A program made the translations under genes and the position numbers. A model generated the notes under the pieces. It saw only the letters and a program-made list of their open reading frames with translations. It searched no databases and was not told the origin of the DNA. A DNA stretch of 64,000 bases from Sphingopyxis lindanitolerans (GTDB lineage: Bacteria; Pseudomonadota; Alphaproteobacteria; Sphingomonadales; Sphingomonadaceae), in NCBI RefSeq assembly GCF_002993885.1, contig NZ_CM009578.1, positions 809,251 to 873,250 of the forward strand, given 5' to 3'. Shown piece by piece: positions 1-9,085 of the stretch (position 1 is its first letter; each line of letters starts with the position of its first letter).

Positions 1-1
1 C

Positions 2-91
2 GGATCGTCGATGCTGACGATCATGACCTGTATCGGCATCATCCTGGCGGTCGAAAACGACAGCAAGACCGGCACCCGTCGCTTTCATTGA
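2..91 (+). CDS. 3' end of a membrane protein gene (partial)
   Basis: Only the last 29 codons are in the window; the gene enters from the left edge and stops at TGA 89-91. The visible tail contains a hydrophobic run (MLTIMTCIGIILAV) followed by a charged, polar C-terminus ending RRFH, as expected for the last membrane helix and cytoplasmic tail of an inner-membrane protein. The family cannot be recognised from so short a piece. Confidence 0.45.
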   Translation, partial: GSSMLTIMTCIGIILAVENDSKTGTRRFH

Positions 92-305
92 GGCGCCATC
101 CGGGCCGGAGCGAAGGCCCGCCCGGCTGACCGATCGGGCGCCCGAGCCCCCATCATAACCCACCTCGCTTCGCGACAATTTGGCCGCGGCGGCAAAAATA
201 TCGGCAAAGACCATTGCCATGCCGGAATGAGCATGATAGCGGGCCGCTCTCTTCGCAGCACAAGGTTCCCCGGAACCGCTGAGAAGACCGCCGCAAACCG
301 GCAGT
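92..305. other. intergenic stretch before the tRNA gene
   Basis: About 210 bases with no convincing coding frame. It must hold the promoter of the tRNA gene, but no clear -35/-10 pair was recognised. Nothing else is seen. Confidence 0.4.
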
Positions 306-381
<76 letters not shown>

Positions 382-648
382 TTTTTCAATGACTTATGTG
401 AAATCATCCGATGTCGTTCCGACACCGGGCGATGCCCATTTCGACAAGGCGCCGGAGGTGCGAATGCTGTTCTGCCCTTTGGATGAAGGCCGGCCGCCCG
501 GTCGCGGCCAGTGCCGCAAAGTCCCATGTCTGTTCCGCATGGTCCACGACACCGCCCGATCGGGCGTTCATGGTCGGCGCAGCCACCAGACCATGGTGTG
601 CGGGGGCGCTGCGAGCAAGCGGTGCGCCGGACAGATTGGGAGATTAAG
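382..648. other. intergenic stretch, no gene recognised
   Basis: About 270 bases between the tRNA and the first lipoprotein gene. Several short overlapping frames exist, but none has a signal, domain or good ribosome-binding site. An in-frame upstream start for the lipoprotein gene (511) would place a long non-signal-like region before its signal peptide and was not used. Confidence 0.35.
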
Positions 649-1329
649 ATGCACGCCGACCCGTATCGAAAAGCAGCCGGTCGAGGGCGAGCGCGGAGCC
701 TCGCGATCGCCCTGAGCCTGACGCTCGGCGGGTGCGGGGGCGCGCCGGCCGACGCTACGCTTCCCGCCGACAGGAGCGAGAGCGCCGCGCTGTGCTATGG
801 CGCGACGATGGCGCTCGCCAAGGAGCGTATCGGGTCGGGCTCGGTTCCGGTCGACGATGCCGGCCAGGCGCTGCATTTCGCCCTGCTCGGCGGGTCGCCG
901 GACGGCCTTGGCGATCCGGCGAAGTTCGAGCAGATCGCCTCGCGCGGCGCGACGCTGCAACACAAGTTCGTGGCCGACAAGAATGCGGCAAGCTATACCG
1001 CCCCCTGCGCCAAGGCCTTTCCCGAGACGCAAGCGGGCGCGTTCAAGGCGCTGCCCCCCGACGTCCGCGACACCCGCATCATGTGCTATACGCTGTCGAC
1101 CGTGCTGCTCCAGATATTCGCCCAGAGCGAGATCGCGCCCGACCCGCGCGCCGCGACCTATGTCAAACTCAACGGCGCACTCGAACGATTGGTGAACAGC
1201 GAAGTCTATCCCGCCGAGGACGACGAGCATGTCGGTGAAATCGCGATGCGCGCGCTGGCAAAGGCGGTGCGGCTGGGGCCACCGATCGCGGTGTTGAACG
1301 CATGCAGCGATCGCTATCTGAAACGCTGA
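649..1329 (+). CDS. putative lipoprotein of unknown function
   Basis: A 226-residue protein of no recognised family. The chosen ATG has a GGGAG box 7 nt upstream and puts a short basic N-terminus (RKAAGRGRAR) directly before a hydrophobic stretch ending in LTLGGC, a plausible lipobox with Cys29 as the lipidated residue. The mature part is mainly soluble, with several Cys (C59, C107, C139-like positions) that could form disulphides in the periplasm. It lies 28 nt upstream of the TPM-domain gene in the same direction and may share its transcript. Function is unknown; envelope location is inferred from the signal sequence. Confidence 0.65.
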   Translation: MHADPYRKAAGRGRARSLAIALSLTLGGCGGAPADATLPADRSESAALCYGATMALAKERIGSGSVPVDDAGQALHFALLGGSPDGLGDPAKFEQIASRGATLQHKFVADKNAASYTAPCAKAFPETQAGAFKALPPDVRDTRIMCYTLSTVLLQIFAQSEIAPDPRAATYVKLNGALERLVNSEVYPAEDDEHVGEIAMRALAKAVRLGPPIAVLNACSDRYLKR

Positions 1330-1357
1330 TGACGCGGCGCGTGGCGGGGATGCCCGC

Positions 1358-2323
1358 ATGACCTATGCGACGGTCTATGACATCGCGAACGACAGCGTGG
1401 GCTTGCAGTTCCCGCTGATCGGTCTGGGACTGATCCTGATCGGCGCGGTGATGAAATGGGGGTTCGGAAAATCGGGCTGGAGCAGCTATCCCATCATCGT
1501 GATCGGCGTCTTCACGATCCTCGCGTCGGGCGCGGTGCCGTGGTGGGACTATCGCCGCGTCACGCAGGCGGTGGCGAGGGGCGAGGCGAAGCAGGTCGAA
1601 GGACCGATCCACGATTGGCGCATGGCGCGCGCACGCGGCAAGCGCCGGAGCACGGGCGCCACTTTTTATAGTCATTACGAGCGTTTTTCGGTCGGCGACG
1701 TCGATTTCGATGTCAATTGGGGGGCGCTGGAAGCGGGCTTCGCCAACCGCGGCAGCACCGAGGAGAAGCCGACGGTTCGCCTGGCGAACGGCATACCCGC
1801 GCGCATCTGGTATCTGCCGATCGACGGCCCCGGCAAGCCGCCGCGCATCACGCGCATCGATCTAGGCACGGTCGGCTGGGCCGATGAGGTGCAACAGGAT
1901 GATGCCGGTATCGCTTTCCGGCTCGCGCAAGGTCACATCGCCGACGAAGCCAAATTGCTGCCCGATGACCGCAAAATGGCGATCGGCCTCCTGATCTATA
2001 CCTTCGAGCAGAATAGTGGACACCGGCTTGTCGTCGTCACGACGCCGTCGCTCGGCGGGACCGACATTGCGCGCTTCGCGGCCGAAATCGCCGATCGCCG
2101 TGGCATGAAGGGCAACGGCATCCTGCTGCTGGTCGCGCCGAACGAGCGGCAGGCGCGGATCGCGGTCGGGCGCGACCTTACGGCCCGCCTGCCCGACGCC
2201 GCCGCGCAGGCGATATTGGACAGGGCGGTCCTGCCGCGGTTCCGGCGCGGCGATGTCCCCGGCGGGATCGAGGCGGGCGTGGAGAGGATCATCGCCAGGG
2301 TGGCGGGCCCGGAGACCCCGTGA
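1358..2323 (+). CDS. TPM-domain (YgcG-like) membrane protein
   Basis: A 321-residue protein. Two hydrophobic segments near the N-terminus (about residues 15-28 and 43-66) are followed by a variable central region. A C-terminal part (about residues 200-315) has the TPM-domain pattern: a helix with 'IYTFEQNSGHRLVVVT', the strand-loop GNGILLLVAPNERQARI and the GRDLTARLPD segment. TPM domains occur in YgcG-type proteins and photosystem II repair factors, and some members have phosphatase activity; a precise role here is unknown. The stop overlaps the GTG start of the next gene by 4 nt, indicating translational coupling. Confidence 0.7.
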   Translation: MTYATVYDIANDSVGLQFPLIGLGLILIGAVMKWGFGKSGWSSYPIIVIGVFTILASGAVPWWDYRRVTQAVARGEAKQVEGPIHDWRMARARGKRRSTGATFYSHYERFSVGDVDFDVNWGALEAGFANRGSTEEKPTVRLANGIPARIWYLPIDGPGKPPRITRIDLGTVGWADEVQQDDAGIAFRLAQGHIADEAKLLPDDRKMAIGLLIYTFEQNSGHRLVVVTTPSLGGTDIARFAAEIADRRGMKGNGILLLVAPNERQARIAVGRDLTARLPDAAAQAILDRAVLPRFRRGDVPGGIEAGVERIIARVAGPETP

Positions 2324-3213
2324 ACCGGGTCCTGAACCCACCGGTGATCGTCGCCGCGCTGTTGCTGCTGCTGGCCGGCGCCGCGTCGCTCGGCTGGCTC
2401 TGGCTGCGCGACGGCCGGGCCGCGCCCACCGCTATCATCATCCTGTTTCTGCCCATTGCCCTGCTGCTGGCTGGCATGCTGGCGGGCGGGAGCAGCCGCA
2501 CGCAGATCGGCATTTCCGCCTGGGCGATCACGATGTTCGCGGCGATGATTCCGGCCTATTATGTGCTGCAAAGCGGCCCCGCGAACTGGTTCGTGCAATG
2601 GCGGTTCATGGTGGGTTACGGGCTGTTCTTTGTGGTCGTCCTGCCCGTCTTCATGCTCTGGCTGGCGAGTTGGACCGCATGGGTGCCGCCCGCGCCCGGC
2701 GCCATGCCGATCGCCGAGCATCGGCTGAAACGTCGCGTCCAGTCGCTGGCCGACGCGGGGCTGAAGCTGCGGATCGAGCGGCCGACGGGCCAGCCCGACC
2801 GGATGCTCGTCACCCGCGACTTTCGCGACGACAAGCGGACGGTCGGGGTGCGGCTGACCTTCGTATCGGGGGGGCATTGCGTGCTGGTGCGCGAGGTGTC
2901 GCTGATCCGCGGCGACAAGCCGATGAATGCCAGCGAGGCGCAGATGCGAAGCGGCCCGCGACAGCGCGACGGCACCCACCCGGATGCCGACCTGATCTAT
3001 GACGCCAGCCTGACGGTGACGCCGCCGAGCGAGGCCATCCGGCGCCAGATGACGCTGCGCATCACCGACGATCGCGTCGAGATCGCATCGGGCCAGGACA
3101 TCGCGGCGGCGCCCGGCAATCTGGCGCATCTGCTGACCGAACTGGTTCACCAGTCGGGATGGGGCTGGCAGGGCGTTTTCGCCGACTGGCAGGGGCGCTG
3201 CAACAGAAACTGA
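2320..3213 (+). CDS. membrane protein coupled to the TPM-domain gene
   Basis: A 297-residue protein starting at GTG, with GTGA overlapping the TGA of the upstream gene. The first 130 residues contain about four hydrophobic segments (for example VIVAALLLLLAGAASLGWLW and YGLFFVVVLPVFMLWLASW). The rest is a soluble domain with charged strands and no recognised motif. Co-translation with the TPM protein suggests that the two form one envelope complex or maintenance function. No family is recognised. Confidence 0.65.
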   Translation: MNRVLNPPVIVAALLLLLAGAASLGWLWLRDGRAAPTAIIILFLPIALLLAGMLAGGSSRTQIGISAWAITMFAAMIPAYYVLQSGPANWFVQWRFMVGYGLFFVVVLPVFMLWLASWTAWVPPAPGAMPIAEHRLKRRVQSLADAGLKLRIERPTGQPDRMLVTRDFRDDKRTVGVRLTFVSGGHCVLVREVSLIRGDKPMNASEAQMRSGPRQRDGTHPDADLIYDASLTVTPPSEAIRRQMTLRITDDRVEIASGQDIAAAPGNLAHLLTELVHQSGWGWQGVFADWQGRCNRN

Positions 3214-3215
3214 TG

Positions 3216-3689
3216 CTAATCCGAAGCAATGCGTCCCAGGATATGCGCAGAGCGAATGCGATCGATCACCACCACATGGTCGGCCACCCCCATATGGCCG
3301 TAACGGCCCGCATCGCGCGATCGCCTGCCATCGAACTCGATGGCGACCGCGACCGTGCCGCCCATCCGGTCCATTTCGGCGCGCAGGGTTGGGTCCACGG
3401 CGACATCCGGCGCAAAATCGACCCATACGGCATTGCCATATCGATCCGGTCCGTTCGGCACGGCCTCTGCCCCGGCAAGAAAGCTCGACCGCTCGAAGCC
3501 CGATAGCCACACGCCGCGCATCCGCTCCGTTGGCGACAAGGCGATGCAACGGGCGTAGTCGAACCTGCTGCAATCCGCGCTCGGCGCCCGCTCCGCCGTT
3601 CCGGTCGGCTTGTCCTGCGCGGTCGTGCCGTCGCTGGCCGAACATCCCGCGATCGCCAGCATCGCTCCGATCACCCACCGTATCGCCAT
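3216..3689 (-). CDS. small putative lipoprotein
   Basis: A 157-residue product. The ATG at 3689 has a GGAGG box upstream and begins a short signal peptide (MAIRWVIGAMLAIAGC) whose lipobox IAGC gives Cys16 as the lipidated residue; longer upstream in-frame starts would bury this signal. The mature protein has no recognised domain. It is convergent with the membrane protein gene on the plus strand, with only 2 nt between the stops. Confidence 0.6.
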   Translation of the reverse strand: MAIRWVIGAMLAIAGCSASDGTTAQDKPTGTAERAPSADCSRFDYARCIALSPTERMRGVWLSGFERSSFLAGAEAVPNGPDRYGNAVWVDFAPDVAVDPTLRAEMDRMGGTVAVAIEFDGRRSRDAGRYGHMGVADHVVVIDRIRSAHILGRIASD

Positions 3690-3764
3690 TCGCCCGCCTC
3701 CGCATCGTTCCGATGCCTGCGAGACTGCCCCAGCCAGCCGTGGTTCGCAAACCAACCGCTCGCC

Positions 3765-3779
3765 AGGGTCCTGACCCTA
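3765..3779 (-). repeat. TAGGGTCAGGACCCT element overlapping a stop codon
   Basis: Read on the minus strand, the TAG stop of the AraC-type gene is the first part of a short inverted repeat, AGGGTC-AG-GACCCT (3765-3778). Closely related sequence starting TAGGGTCAGG also sits exactly on the TAG stop of the genes ending at 13946 and 50020. The spacer is only 2 nt, so this is not a convincing terminator by itself. Confidence 0.55.
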
Positions 3780-4733
3780 GCGATTGACGCTCCGCAAATC
3801 CGACGGCGTCATCCCGAAGCGGCGGCGGAAAGTGCGGTTGAAATAAGAGAGGTCGCCGAAGCCGCAGCCATAGGCCACCTCCGCGATCGTTCCCGGCGTC
3901 TGCCCCGGATGCAGCAGCAGGCGGTGCGCCCGGTCGAGCCGCAGGCCGAGGACGACGGCGGAAAAGCTGCTGCCTTCCTCCTGAAACAGGCGGCGGACAT
4001 AGCGTGGGCTGATCCCGCAGCGCTGCGCCACCCCTTCCACGTCGAGTTGCGGATCGCACAGGCGGCGGGCGATCTCGGCCTTGATCGCCCTGAGCCGCGC
4101 CGCTTTCACGCCGGGCGGCGGCGGGTCGTCGGCGCCGGCCGCGGCGATGGCGCCGATCAGGTCGCGGCTATGCCCGGCGACGAGCGGCCCCGCCGCGCCC
4201 GCAGCGGCATCGGCGCGCTGCCGCAGCATATCGACATAGGCGTGGAGCAGGCCGAGCAGGTCGCTCTGTCGCGGCACGACGCGCATCGCCAGATCATCCG
4301 CTCCCGAATAGAAGGCGCGCAGGTCGTCGAGCGCGATCGCGATATTGGTGAAGCGGGTCCGGCTCTGGCAGCTTATGGCGCTGACCTCGCTGCCGCGCAC
4401 GAAGATCGAGTCGCCGGACGCCAGAACATGCTCCCGCCCGCCTTGCTTGACGTCCAAGGGCGCGTCGGCGGTGATCAGATAGAGCATCTCCACCGGATCG
4501 GCGGCGATCAGGCTGCGCGTGCGCGAGACCCGCACCGGCGAGGCGAACACCGACGCATAGGCTGCGCCCGGCAACGCGCACAGCGTCCCTTCGGCGTGAA
4601 ACGGCATGTCCCCGGCAGCCTCTATGTCGAGCCGCGCCATCGCCTGTCCGAAGACTTCGCGCCACATCGGCAGGCGCTCGCGAACCGGAACCGATGCGGT
4701 CGACAGTTTTTGCGACGAATAGGCCGAGTTCAC
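3777..4733 (-). CDS. AraC-family transcriptional regulator
   Basis: A 318-residue protein in two parts. The N-terminal 180 residues resemble the AraC_binding_2 sensor domain (AraC/AdpA/FeaR type). The C-terminal 100 residues form the double helix-turn-helix of the AraC/XylS family, with 'VEGVAQRCGISPRYVRRLF' as the first HTH and the closing signature 'VAYGCGFGDLSYFNRTFRRR' followed by FGMTPSDLR. The start is GTG at 4733, preceded by a GGAGG-rich box; no in-frame ATG fits better. It stands alone between two plus-strand units, and its target and inducer are unknown. It may have nothing to do with the catabolic region that starts 2.3 kb to the right. Confidence 0.85.
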   Translation of the reverse strand: MNSAYSSQKLSTASVPVRERLPMWREVFGQAMARLDIEAAGDMPFHAEGTLCALPGAAYASVFASPVRVSRTRSLIAADPVEMLYLITADAPLDVKQGGREHVLASGDSIFVRGSEVSAISCQSRTRFTNIAIALDDLRAFYSGADDLAMRVVPRQSDLLGLLHAYVDMLRQRADAAAGAAGPLVAGHSRDLIGAIAAAGADDPPPPGVKAARLRAIKAEIARRLCDPQLDVEGVAQRCGISPRYVRRLFQEEGSSFSAVVLGLRLDRAHRLLLHPGQTPGTIAEVAYGCGFGDLSYFNRTFRRRFGMTPSDLRSVNR

Positions 4734-5061
4734 GCCATCCCCCCTCCCCTGGCGTCGCGCCGCCGACGAGGACGGGCGGACGCCGAATGGCCGACCCTAT
4801 AGGCCGAGTGCCGCCTGGTCCACCTCGCGTTCCGTCTGGTCCGAGACAGGAGGGCACGCGCGTGGCATCCGCTGGCGGCAGCAACGACCCACGCGGGAAC
4901 GGGTGCGCCGATAGCGACCCATCGGCGCCCCTGGCGGGCGGCTCCAGAGGAAACGCGGCCGTTTCGGCCTCTCTCCACCTCTGTCCGCCCGTCCCCGTTC
5001 GGCCTGTCCATGCCCGTCGCGGCGTGGACAGGCCCTTGATCCGACGAAGCGGGAGGCAGGG
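4734..5061. other. divergent intergenic region, no distinct element seen
   Basis: About 330 GC-rich bases between the divergent AraC-type gene and the LprI-like gene. It should contain both promoters, but no convincing promoter pair, palindrome or small gene was recognised. Confidence 0.4.
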
Positions 5062-6354
5062 ATGCGATCATCGACGATGCGGGGTGCGACGGCGCTGCTG
5101 CTGGCGCTCGTCGCGGCCTGCCCGGCGAGCTTTGCGGCACCGCCGACCAGCGCGACGGCCGTCCCGGCGGGGTTCGATTGCGCCAAGGCGACGCGCCCGA
5201 TCGATCGGTTCATCTGCGCCACGGCCGCCTTGCGCTGGCAGGATCTGGCGCTGTCGCGAAGCTATCGCGCGGTGCTGGGCGCGCTGACCACCCCGGCCCG
5301 CGCGGCGCTGGTGGCGCAGCAGCGCGACTGGCTGGGCGAGCGCGACCGCCGCTGCGTCGGCGATCGGACCTTCGCCGAACTGAACGATCCCGCGCCGGAG
5401 GTGCATGAACAGGCCTATGGCTGCCTGATCGCACTCTATCTCGACCGCCGCCGCGAACTGGGGGACCGCATCGCCGACCCGATCGCGACGCAGGCGGCGA
5501 GCGAAATCGACCTTCGCGCCATCGCCCGCGCCCGGCCCGAGCTTGTCGAGGATGGGCAGGTGCGGGTCGCGGCCATGCGGCTATCGCCCGATGGCCGTCA
5601 TGTCGCCATCCTGTTGCCCAGCCAGGATCACGATCTTTCCGACCAATTATGGCTTTATCGGGTGGCCGACCGCAAGCTGACGCCCGTGACCCCGTCCCCC
5701 GACCGGCAGGGCCACCATTCCGCCGACGCGGTGGCGACGATCGATGCGCTGACGTGGCAGGGAAACCGGGTTTACGCGCTCGCCTCGCTGTGGGGCGACG
5801 GCGGCGACCCCGTGGACGGGTCGACCGCGGTCTATACCGCGACGGCCGACGGCAGCCAGCGCCTCGGCGCCGTGCCGGGCGCCGTCAAAGGGCATTTCGA
5901 ATCGATCAATGGCGGCCTCGTGATCCGCGACGATGAACTTCCCGACGACGATGCCGCCACCGAATCCATGCGCGGCAACGCCCAATATCTCGTCTGGACG
6001 GCGGATCGCGGCCACGGCACGATCGACCTGCACATACGCGCCCGCGCGCCGGGGGCCGCGCCCTATCTCGTCGGCTGGGGCGGGTGGGACCTGGCGCAAT
6101 ATCTGTTCGATGCCGCCCGGTCGCGCCTCGTCTATTCCGCCGATACCGGGATCGCGCTGTTCGACATGGCGACGCGCCGCGAACGCCGCATCGCCGGCAC
6201 GGCGCGCGGCGACCAGCCCTATGCCGTGTCGGCCGATCTCGGCACGCTGGCGTGGTCAACCCACAATCGCTGCGGCGATGCGTTTCTGGCCGAACCCGAA
6301 GCCGACGCGCCCGAGCGCTTTTGCCTTGCCGCGATGACCGGCGCGGCGCGATGA
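5062..6354 (+). CDS. LprI-like (DUF1311) N-terminal domain plus beta-propeller-like protein
   Basis: A 430-residue exported protein. An N-terminal signal peptide (hydrophobic LLLALVAACPASFAA) is followed at about residues 35-105 by the Cys-containing LprI/DUF1311 pattern: FDCAKATRPIDRFICAT, then LALSRSYRAVL and QQRDWLGERDRRC. This domain is found in lysozyme-inhibitor LprI-like proteins. The remainder (about 160-425) has repeated strand patterns (VAAMRLSPDGRHVAILLP, DLGTLAWSTHN) suggesting a WD40/TolB-like propeller. It probably acts in the periplasm; the substrate is unknown. The stop overlaps the next start (ATGA). Confidence 0.65.
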   Translation: MRSSTMRGATALLLALVAACPASFAAPPTSATAVPAGFDCAKATRPIDRFICATAALRWQDLALSRSYRAVLGALTTPARAALVAQQRDWLGERDRRCVGDRTFAELNDPAPEVHEQAYGCLIALYLDRRRELGDRIADPIATQAASEIDLRAIARARPELVEDGQVRVAAMRLSPDGRHVAILLPSQDHDLSDQLWLYRVADRKLTPVTPSPDRQGHHSADAVATIDALTWQGNRVYALASLWGDGGDPVDGSTAVYTATADGSQRLGAVPGAVKGHFESINGGLVIRDDELPDDDAATESMRGNAQYLVWTADRGHGTIDLHIRARAPGAAPYLVGWGGWDLAQYLFDAARSRLVYSADTGIALFDMATRRERRIAGTARGDQPYAVSADLGTLAWSTHNRCGDAFLAEPEADAPERFCLAAMTGAAR

Positions 6355-6839
6355 CCGGCGGCCGCGCCCGACCGGTCGCGCGCTTCGGCTGCGGCTTGCT
6401 GCTGCTGGTGCCGGTCTGCGCCTTTGGCGGGATCATGGTGGCGAGCGCCGGCGGCGCCATCCATCCGCCGCTGGTGACGGTGGCCGCGCCCTATGTCTGC
6501 GACGGGACGGTCGAGACCCAATCGCGCAATTATTCCTACAAGCCGGGGCAACAAGGCGTTGCCCGCAATATCTTTTGCCTCGAACGGGACGGCAGCCGAC
6601 GCGATATCACCTTGCGGGCGGTGGGGGCGGCCAGCCTCTATCACGGCCTGATCCTTCTCGCTGCCGCGCTGCTGCTGTGGGCCGTGGTGCGCCTGTTGAA
6701 GCCGCGACGGACCGCCGTCGACGAACAAGAGGCCCGGACCACGCGCCGCTACCTGGCCGAACGGTTGCGCGTCGATGCCGATATCGTGCGCCGTTCCGCG
6801 GAGGAATCCGACAACGACGCCGAGGGGCGGCCTCGATAA
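6351..6839 (+). CDS. small two-helix membrane protein
   Basis: A 162-residue protein whose ATG overlaps the TGA of the LprI-like gene by 4 nt; longer in-frame starts lie inside that gene and were rejected. It has two membrane segments (CGLLLLVPVCAFGGIMVA near the N-terminus and GLILLAAALLLWAVVRLL near residue 100) with a loop of about 70 residues containing two Cys between them, and a charged cytoplasmic tail. No family is recognised. The overlap suggests joint production with the upstream periplasmic protein. Confidence 0.6.
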   Translation: MTGGRARPVARFGCGLLLLVPVCAFGGIMVASAGGAIHPPLVTVAAPYVCDGTVETQSRNYSYKPGQQGVARNIFCLERDGSRRDITLRAVGAASLYHGLILLAAALLLWAVVRLLKPRRTAVDEQEARTTRRYLAERLRVDADIVRRSAEESDNDAEGRPR

Positions 6840-6966
6840 CTCGCTTTGCGGGCCGCCACCGCGGACCGTCGAGGAGCATTCGTCGCCCGAGCCAAGCTCC
6901 TGCGGCAGCTTTGTCGCTTAGGACCGGTGGGCATTGGAACCGTCCCCGAAGGAGAGCCGAAAACCC

Positions 6967-6985
6967 TCCCCAGGTCCGCTGGGGA
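6967..6985 (-). terminator. intrinsic terminator of the P450-1 gene
   Basis: Immediately after the minus-strand stop of the P450 gene there is a 7-bp hairpin, TCCCCAG-(5 nt)-CTGGGGA, followed on that strand by GGGTTTT. Position and U-tract fit a Rho-independent terminator. Confidence 0.6.
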
Positions 6986-8215
6986 TCATCCCCAGACGAG
7001 CGGCAGGCGTTCGACACACATCAGGCCGCCCGCCTTCACCGGAACCTCGACGTCGCCCTCGACGCGGAAAGGCGGCACGCGCTTCAGCCATTCCTCGATC
7101 GCCACGATCATCTCGCGGCGCGCCAGATGCGATCCGATGCAGCGATGCGGGCCGAACGAGAAGGCGACGTGCCGGTTGGGCGAGCGTTCGATATCGACGT
7201 CGAGCGGATTGGCGAATTCGGCGGGGTCGAGACTGGGCGCCATCGTGCTGATGGTCAGGCGGTCGCCCTTCTTGATCGCGACCCCGGCAAGTTCGGTATC
7301 CTGCGTCGCGAAGCGCGTCGTCGACACGATCGCATAGCGGCGCAGGAATTCCTCCACCGCGTCGCGGATCAGGTCCGGATTCGCGCGCAGCCGCGCCTGA
7401 TCCTCGGGATGCGTCGCCAGATGCGCGAAATGCAATCCGAGCGACGCCGCGACGGTATCGAGCCCGGCGACGACGAGCAGATAATAGATTCCCATCACCT
7501 CTTCGTCGTTCAGCGGGCGGCCGTCGATCTCCGACTGGATCACGAAACCCGCCAGGTCGTCGCCGGGATCGGCGCGGCGTTTCGCGATCAGGTCGAGGAG
7601 ATAGTCATAGAAGCCGCGCGCGCCCTCGACGCGCTGTTCCATCGTTTCGGAATGCAGCAATAATTGTTCATATTTCACCAGCAGGTTGAAATCGCCGTCG
7701 GGCAGTCCCATGATCTGCATGAAAATGCTGACCGGGAAGGGTTTCGCGAACGCATCGACGAATTCGCATCCCCCCTGCGCGACGACGGCATCGATCAGCG
7801 ACACCGCGCGGGCGCGGACGCCCTCTTCGAGCGCCTTGATCTTGGCGGGGGAGAAGATGCCGTTCAGCAGGGTGCGGTATTTGGTGTGTTCGGGCGGGTC
7901 GAGTTCGAGCGGGATCAGCGGCCAGGATTGTCCCAGGAACATCGAAAAACCGGCAATTCCCTGACTCGAGAACAGTTCGGGATGTTGCAGGACATAGCGG
8001 ACGTCCTCGCCGCGGCTGATTGTCCACGACCCGTTCGGGCGCATGAAATCGGGCGGCATGAATTGCACGCGCGGCTCGTCGTGCATCGCTGCATATTGCT
8101 GATAGGGACAGGTTTCGGGCGCAAAGCCCGGTGAGGGAGCGCGCCGCACCAACGCCATCGGCACATGATCGGGCAGGCCGATAATCGGCGCTGCATCGGT
8201 CGTCGCATTGTCCAT
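6986..8215 (-). CDS. cytochrome P450 (P450-1)
   Basis: A 409-residue soluble bacterial P450 that should hydroxylate a hydrophobic substrate with electrons from a ferredoxin. All hallmarks are present: the I-helix oxygen-activation motif AGLDT (250-254), ExxR (E289, R292), and the haem-binding loop FSFGPHRCIGSHLAR with the thiolate ligand Cys359. The start ATG has a GGGAGAG box. It is divergent from the TetR gene at 8353, and the shared intergenic region carries a palindromic operator (8304-8320) found twice more in the window. Two ferredoxin genes in the same putative regulon are the likely electron donors. A ferredoxin reductase is not encoded nearby. The substrate is unknown. Confidence 0.95.
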   Translation of the reverse strand: MDNATTDAAPIIGLPDHVPMALVRRAPSPGFAPETCPYQQYAAMHDEPRVQFMPPDFMRPNGSWTISRGEDVRYVLQHPELFSSQGIAGFSMFLGQSWPLIPLELDPPEHTKYRTLLNGIFSPAKIKALEEGVRARAVSLIDAVVAQGGCEFVDAFAKPFPVSIFMQIMGLPDGDFNLLVKYEQLLLHSETMEQRVEGARGFYDYLLDLIAKRRADPGDDLAGFVIQSEIDGRPLNDEEVMGIYYLLVVAGLDTVAASLGLHFAHLATHPEDQARLRANPDLIRDAVEEFLRRYAIVSTTRFATQDTELAGVAIKKGDRLTISTMAPSLDPAEFANPLDVDIERSPNRHVAFSFGPHRCIGSHLARREMIVAIEEWLKRVPPFRVEGDVEVPVKAGGLMCVERLPLVWG

Positions 8216-8303
8216 ATCACTCTCCCTGGCGGCGGATTTCGGCCCCGCCCCTTTCGCAACGCGATCGCCGCACTATGAGGTTTAAAGCCGGACTCGCATT
8301 CTG

Positions 8304-8320
8304 ACATACAAGCTGTATGT
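8304..8320. promoter_or_regulatory. operator site 1 (ACATACA-N3-TGTATGT)
   Basis: A perfect 7+7 bp palindrome with spacer AGC lies between the divergent P450-1 and TetR genes, 33 nt before the TetR ATG and 89 nt before the P450 ATG. The dyad extends imperfectly to GCATT...AATGC. The same 7-bp arms occur at 9005-9021 and 18784-18800. Being next to its own gene, this TetR protein is the obvious ligand. Confidence 0.8.
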
Positions 8321-8352
8321 GAAATGCTGCGAGCGGCCCGATATGTCAAGGG

Positions 8353-8958
8353 ATGGATATGGCGAATGATGGCGGAACCCGGCGCGAACGCGCGGCCTCG
8401 ACTCACGCAAAGCTGGTTTCGGCCGCGCGCGAGCTGTTCGCCGAGCGCGGCTATCACGACACCAGCACCCCCGAGGTGGTGGCACGCGCCGGGGTGACGC
8501 GCGGCGCGCTCTATCATCATTTCCGCGACAAGGAGGCATTGTTCGAAACCGTGTTTCATCAGCTCGAACGCGAATTGCGGGAGCTGTCCGCCGCCGAGGT
8601 CAGCGATCTTGCGTCCGACCGCTTTCGGCAGCTTCAGGAAGGGGTGCAATCCTTTCTGCGCGTGGTCGCGATGCGCGCCGACATCCAGCAGATCCTGCTG
8701 ATCGACGCCCCCTCGGTGTTCGGCTGGCGGCGCTGGCGCGAAATGGGGGCCGATTCGATATTGGGCGACATCGGCGACGCGTTTCGCGACCTGATCCGCG
8801 ACGGCGTGATCCGGCCGCAGCCTGTGCTCCCCCTCGCCCACCTGGTTCTCGCCGCGCTGACCGAGGCGTCGATGATGATCGCGCATTCGGTCGATCCCGA
8901 AGCGACGCGGATCGAGGTCAGCGACGCCTTGCGAAACCTGATCGCGGGGCTGCGCTGA
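8353..8958 (+). CDS. TetR-family regulator of the P450/ferredoxin/thiolase set
   Basis: A 201-residue TetR repressor. The N-terminal HTH (about residues 20-65) has the standard sequence AARELFAERGYHDTSTPEVV followed by ARAGVTRGALYHHFRDK; the C-terminal part is an all-helical ligand and dimer domain of usual length. It is divergent from P450-1 and 128 nt upstream of the ferredoxin operon. Palindromes with identical half-sites lie on both sides of it (8304 and 9005), and a third lies at 18775, so it probably represses itself, P450-1, the ferredoxins and the DUF35/thiolase pair. The inducing ligand is likely a substrate or CoA intermediate (inference). Confidence 0.9.
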   Translation: MDMANDGGTRRERAASTHAKLVSAARELFAERGYHDTSTPEVVARAGVTRGALYHHFRDKEALFETVFHQLERELRELSAAEVSDLASDRFRQLQEGVQSFLRVVAMRADIQQILLIDAPSVFGWRRWREMGADSILGDIGDAFRDLIRDGVIRPQPVLPLAHLVLAALTEASMMIAHSVDPEATRIEVSDALRNLIAGLR

Positions 8959-9004
8959 CCGGGAGCCGTAGCGATGGGGCTTGACCATTGCGGCTGACTT
9001 ATTC

Positions 9005-9021
9005 ACATACAGCCTGTATGT
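9005..9021. promoter_or_regulatory. operator site 2 (ACATACA-N3-TGTATGT)
   Basis: A perfect 7+7 bp palindrome with spacer GCC lies 65 nt upstream of the ferredoxin operon start and after the TetR stop. The arms are identical to the sites at 8304 and 18784, which supports separate TetR-controlled transcription of the ferredoxins. Confidence 0.8.
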
Positions 9022-9085
9022 TAACTCACCCTCTCGGCAGGGACAGGCGAACCGGGCGTTTTGCGCCTCTGGAAGGAGATGGCCG

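Noticed and set aside
1996..4059. 687-codon open frame on the minus strand
   Set aside because: It runs antisense to two better-supported plus-strand genes and through two minus-strand genes in another frame, with Arg/Pro-rich low-complexity translation typical of GC-rich shadow frames.
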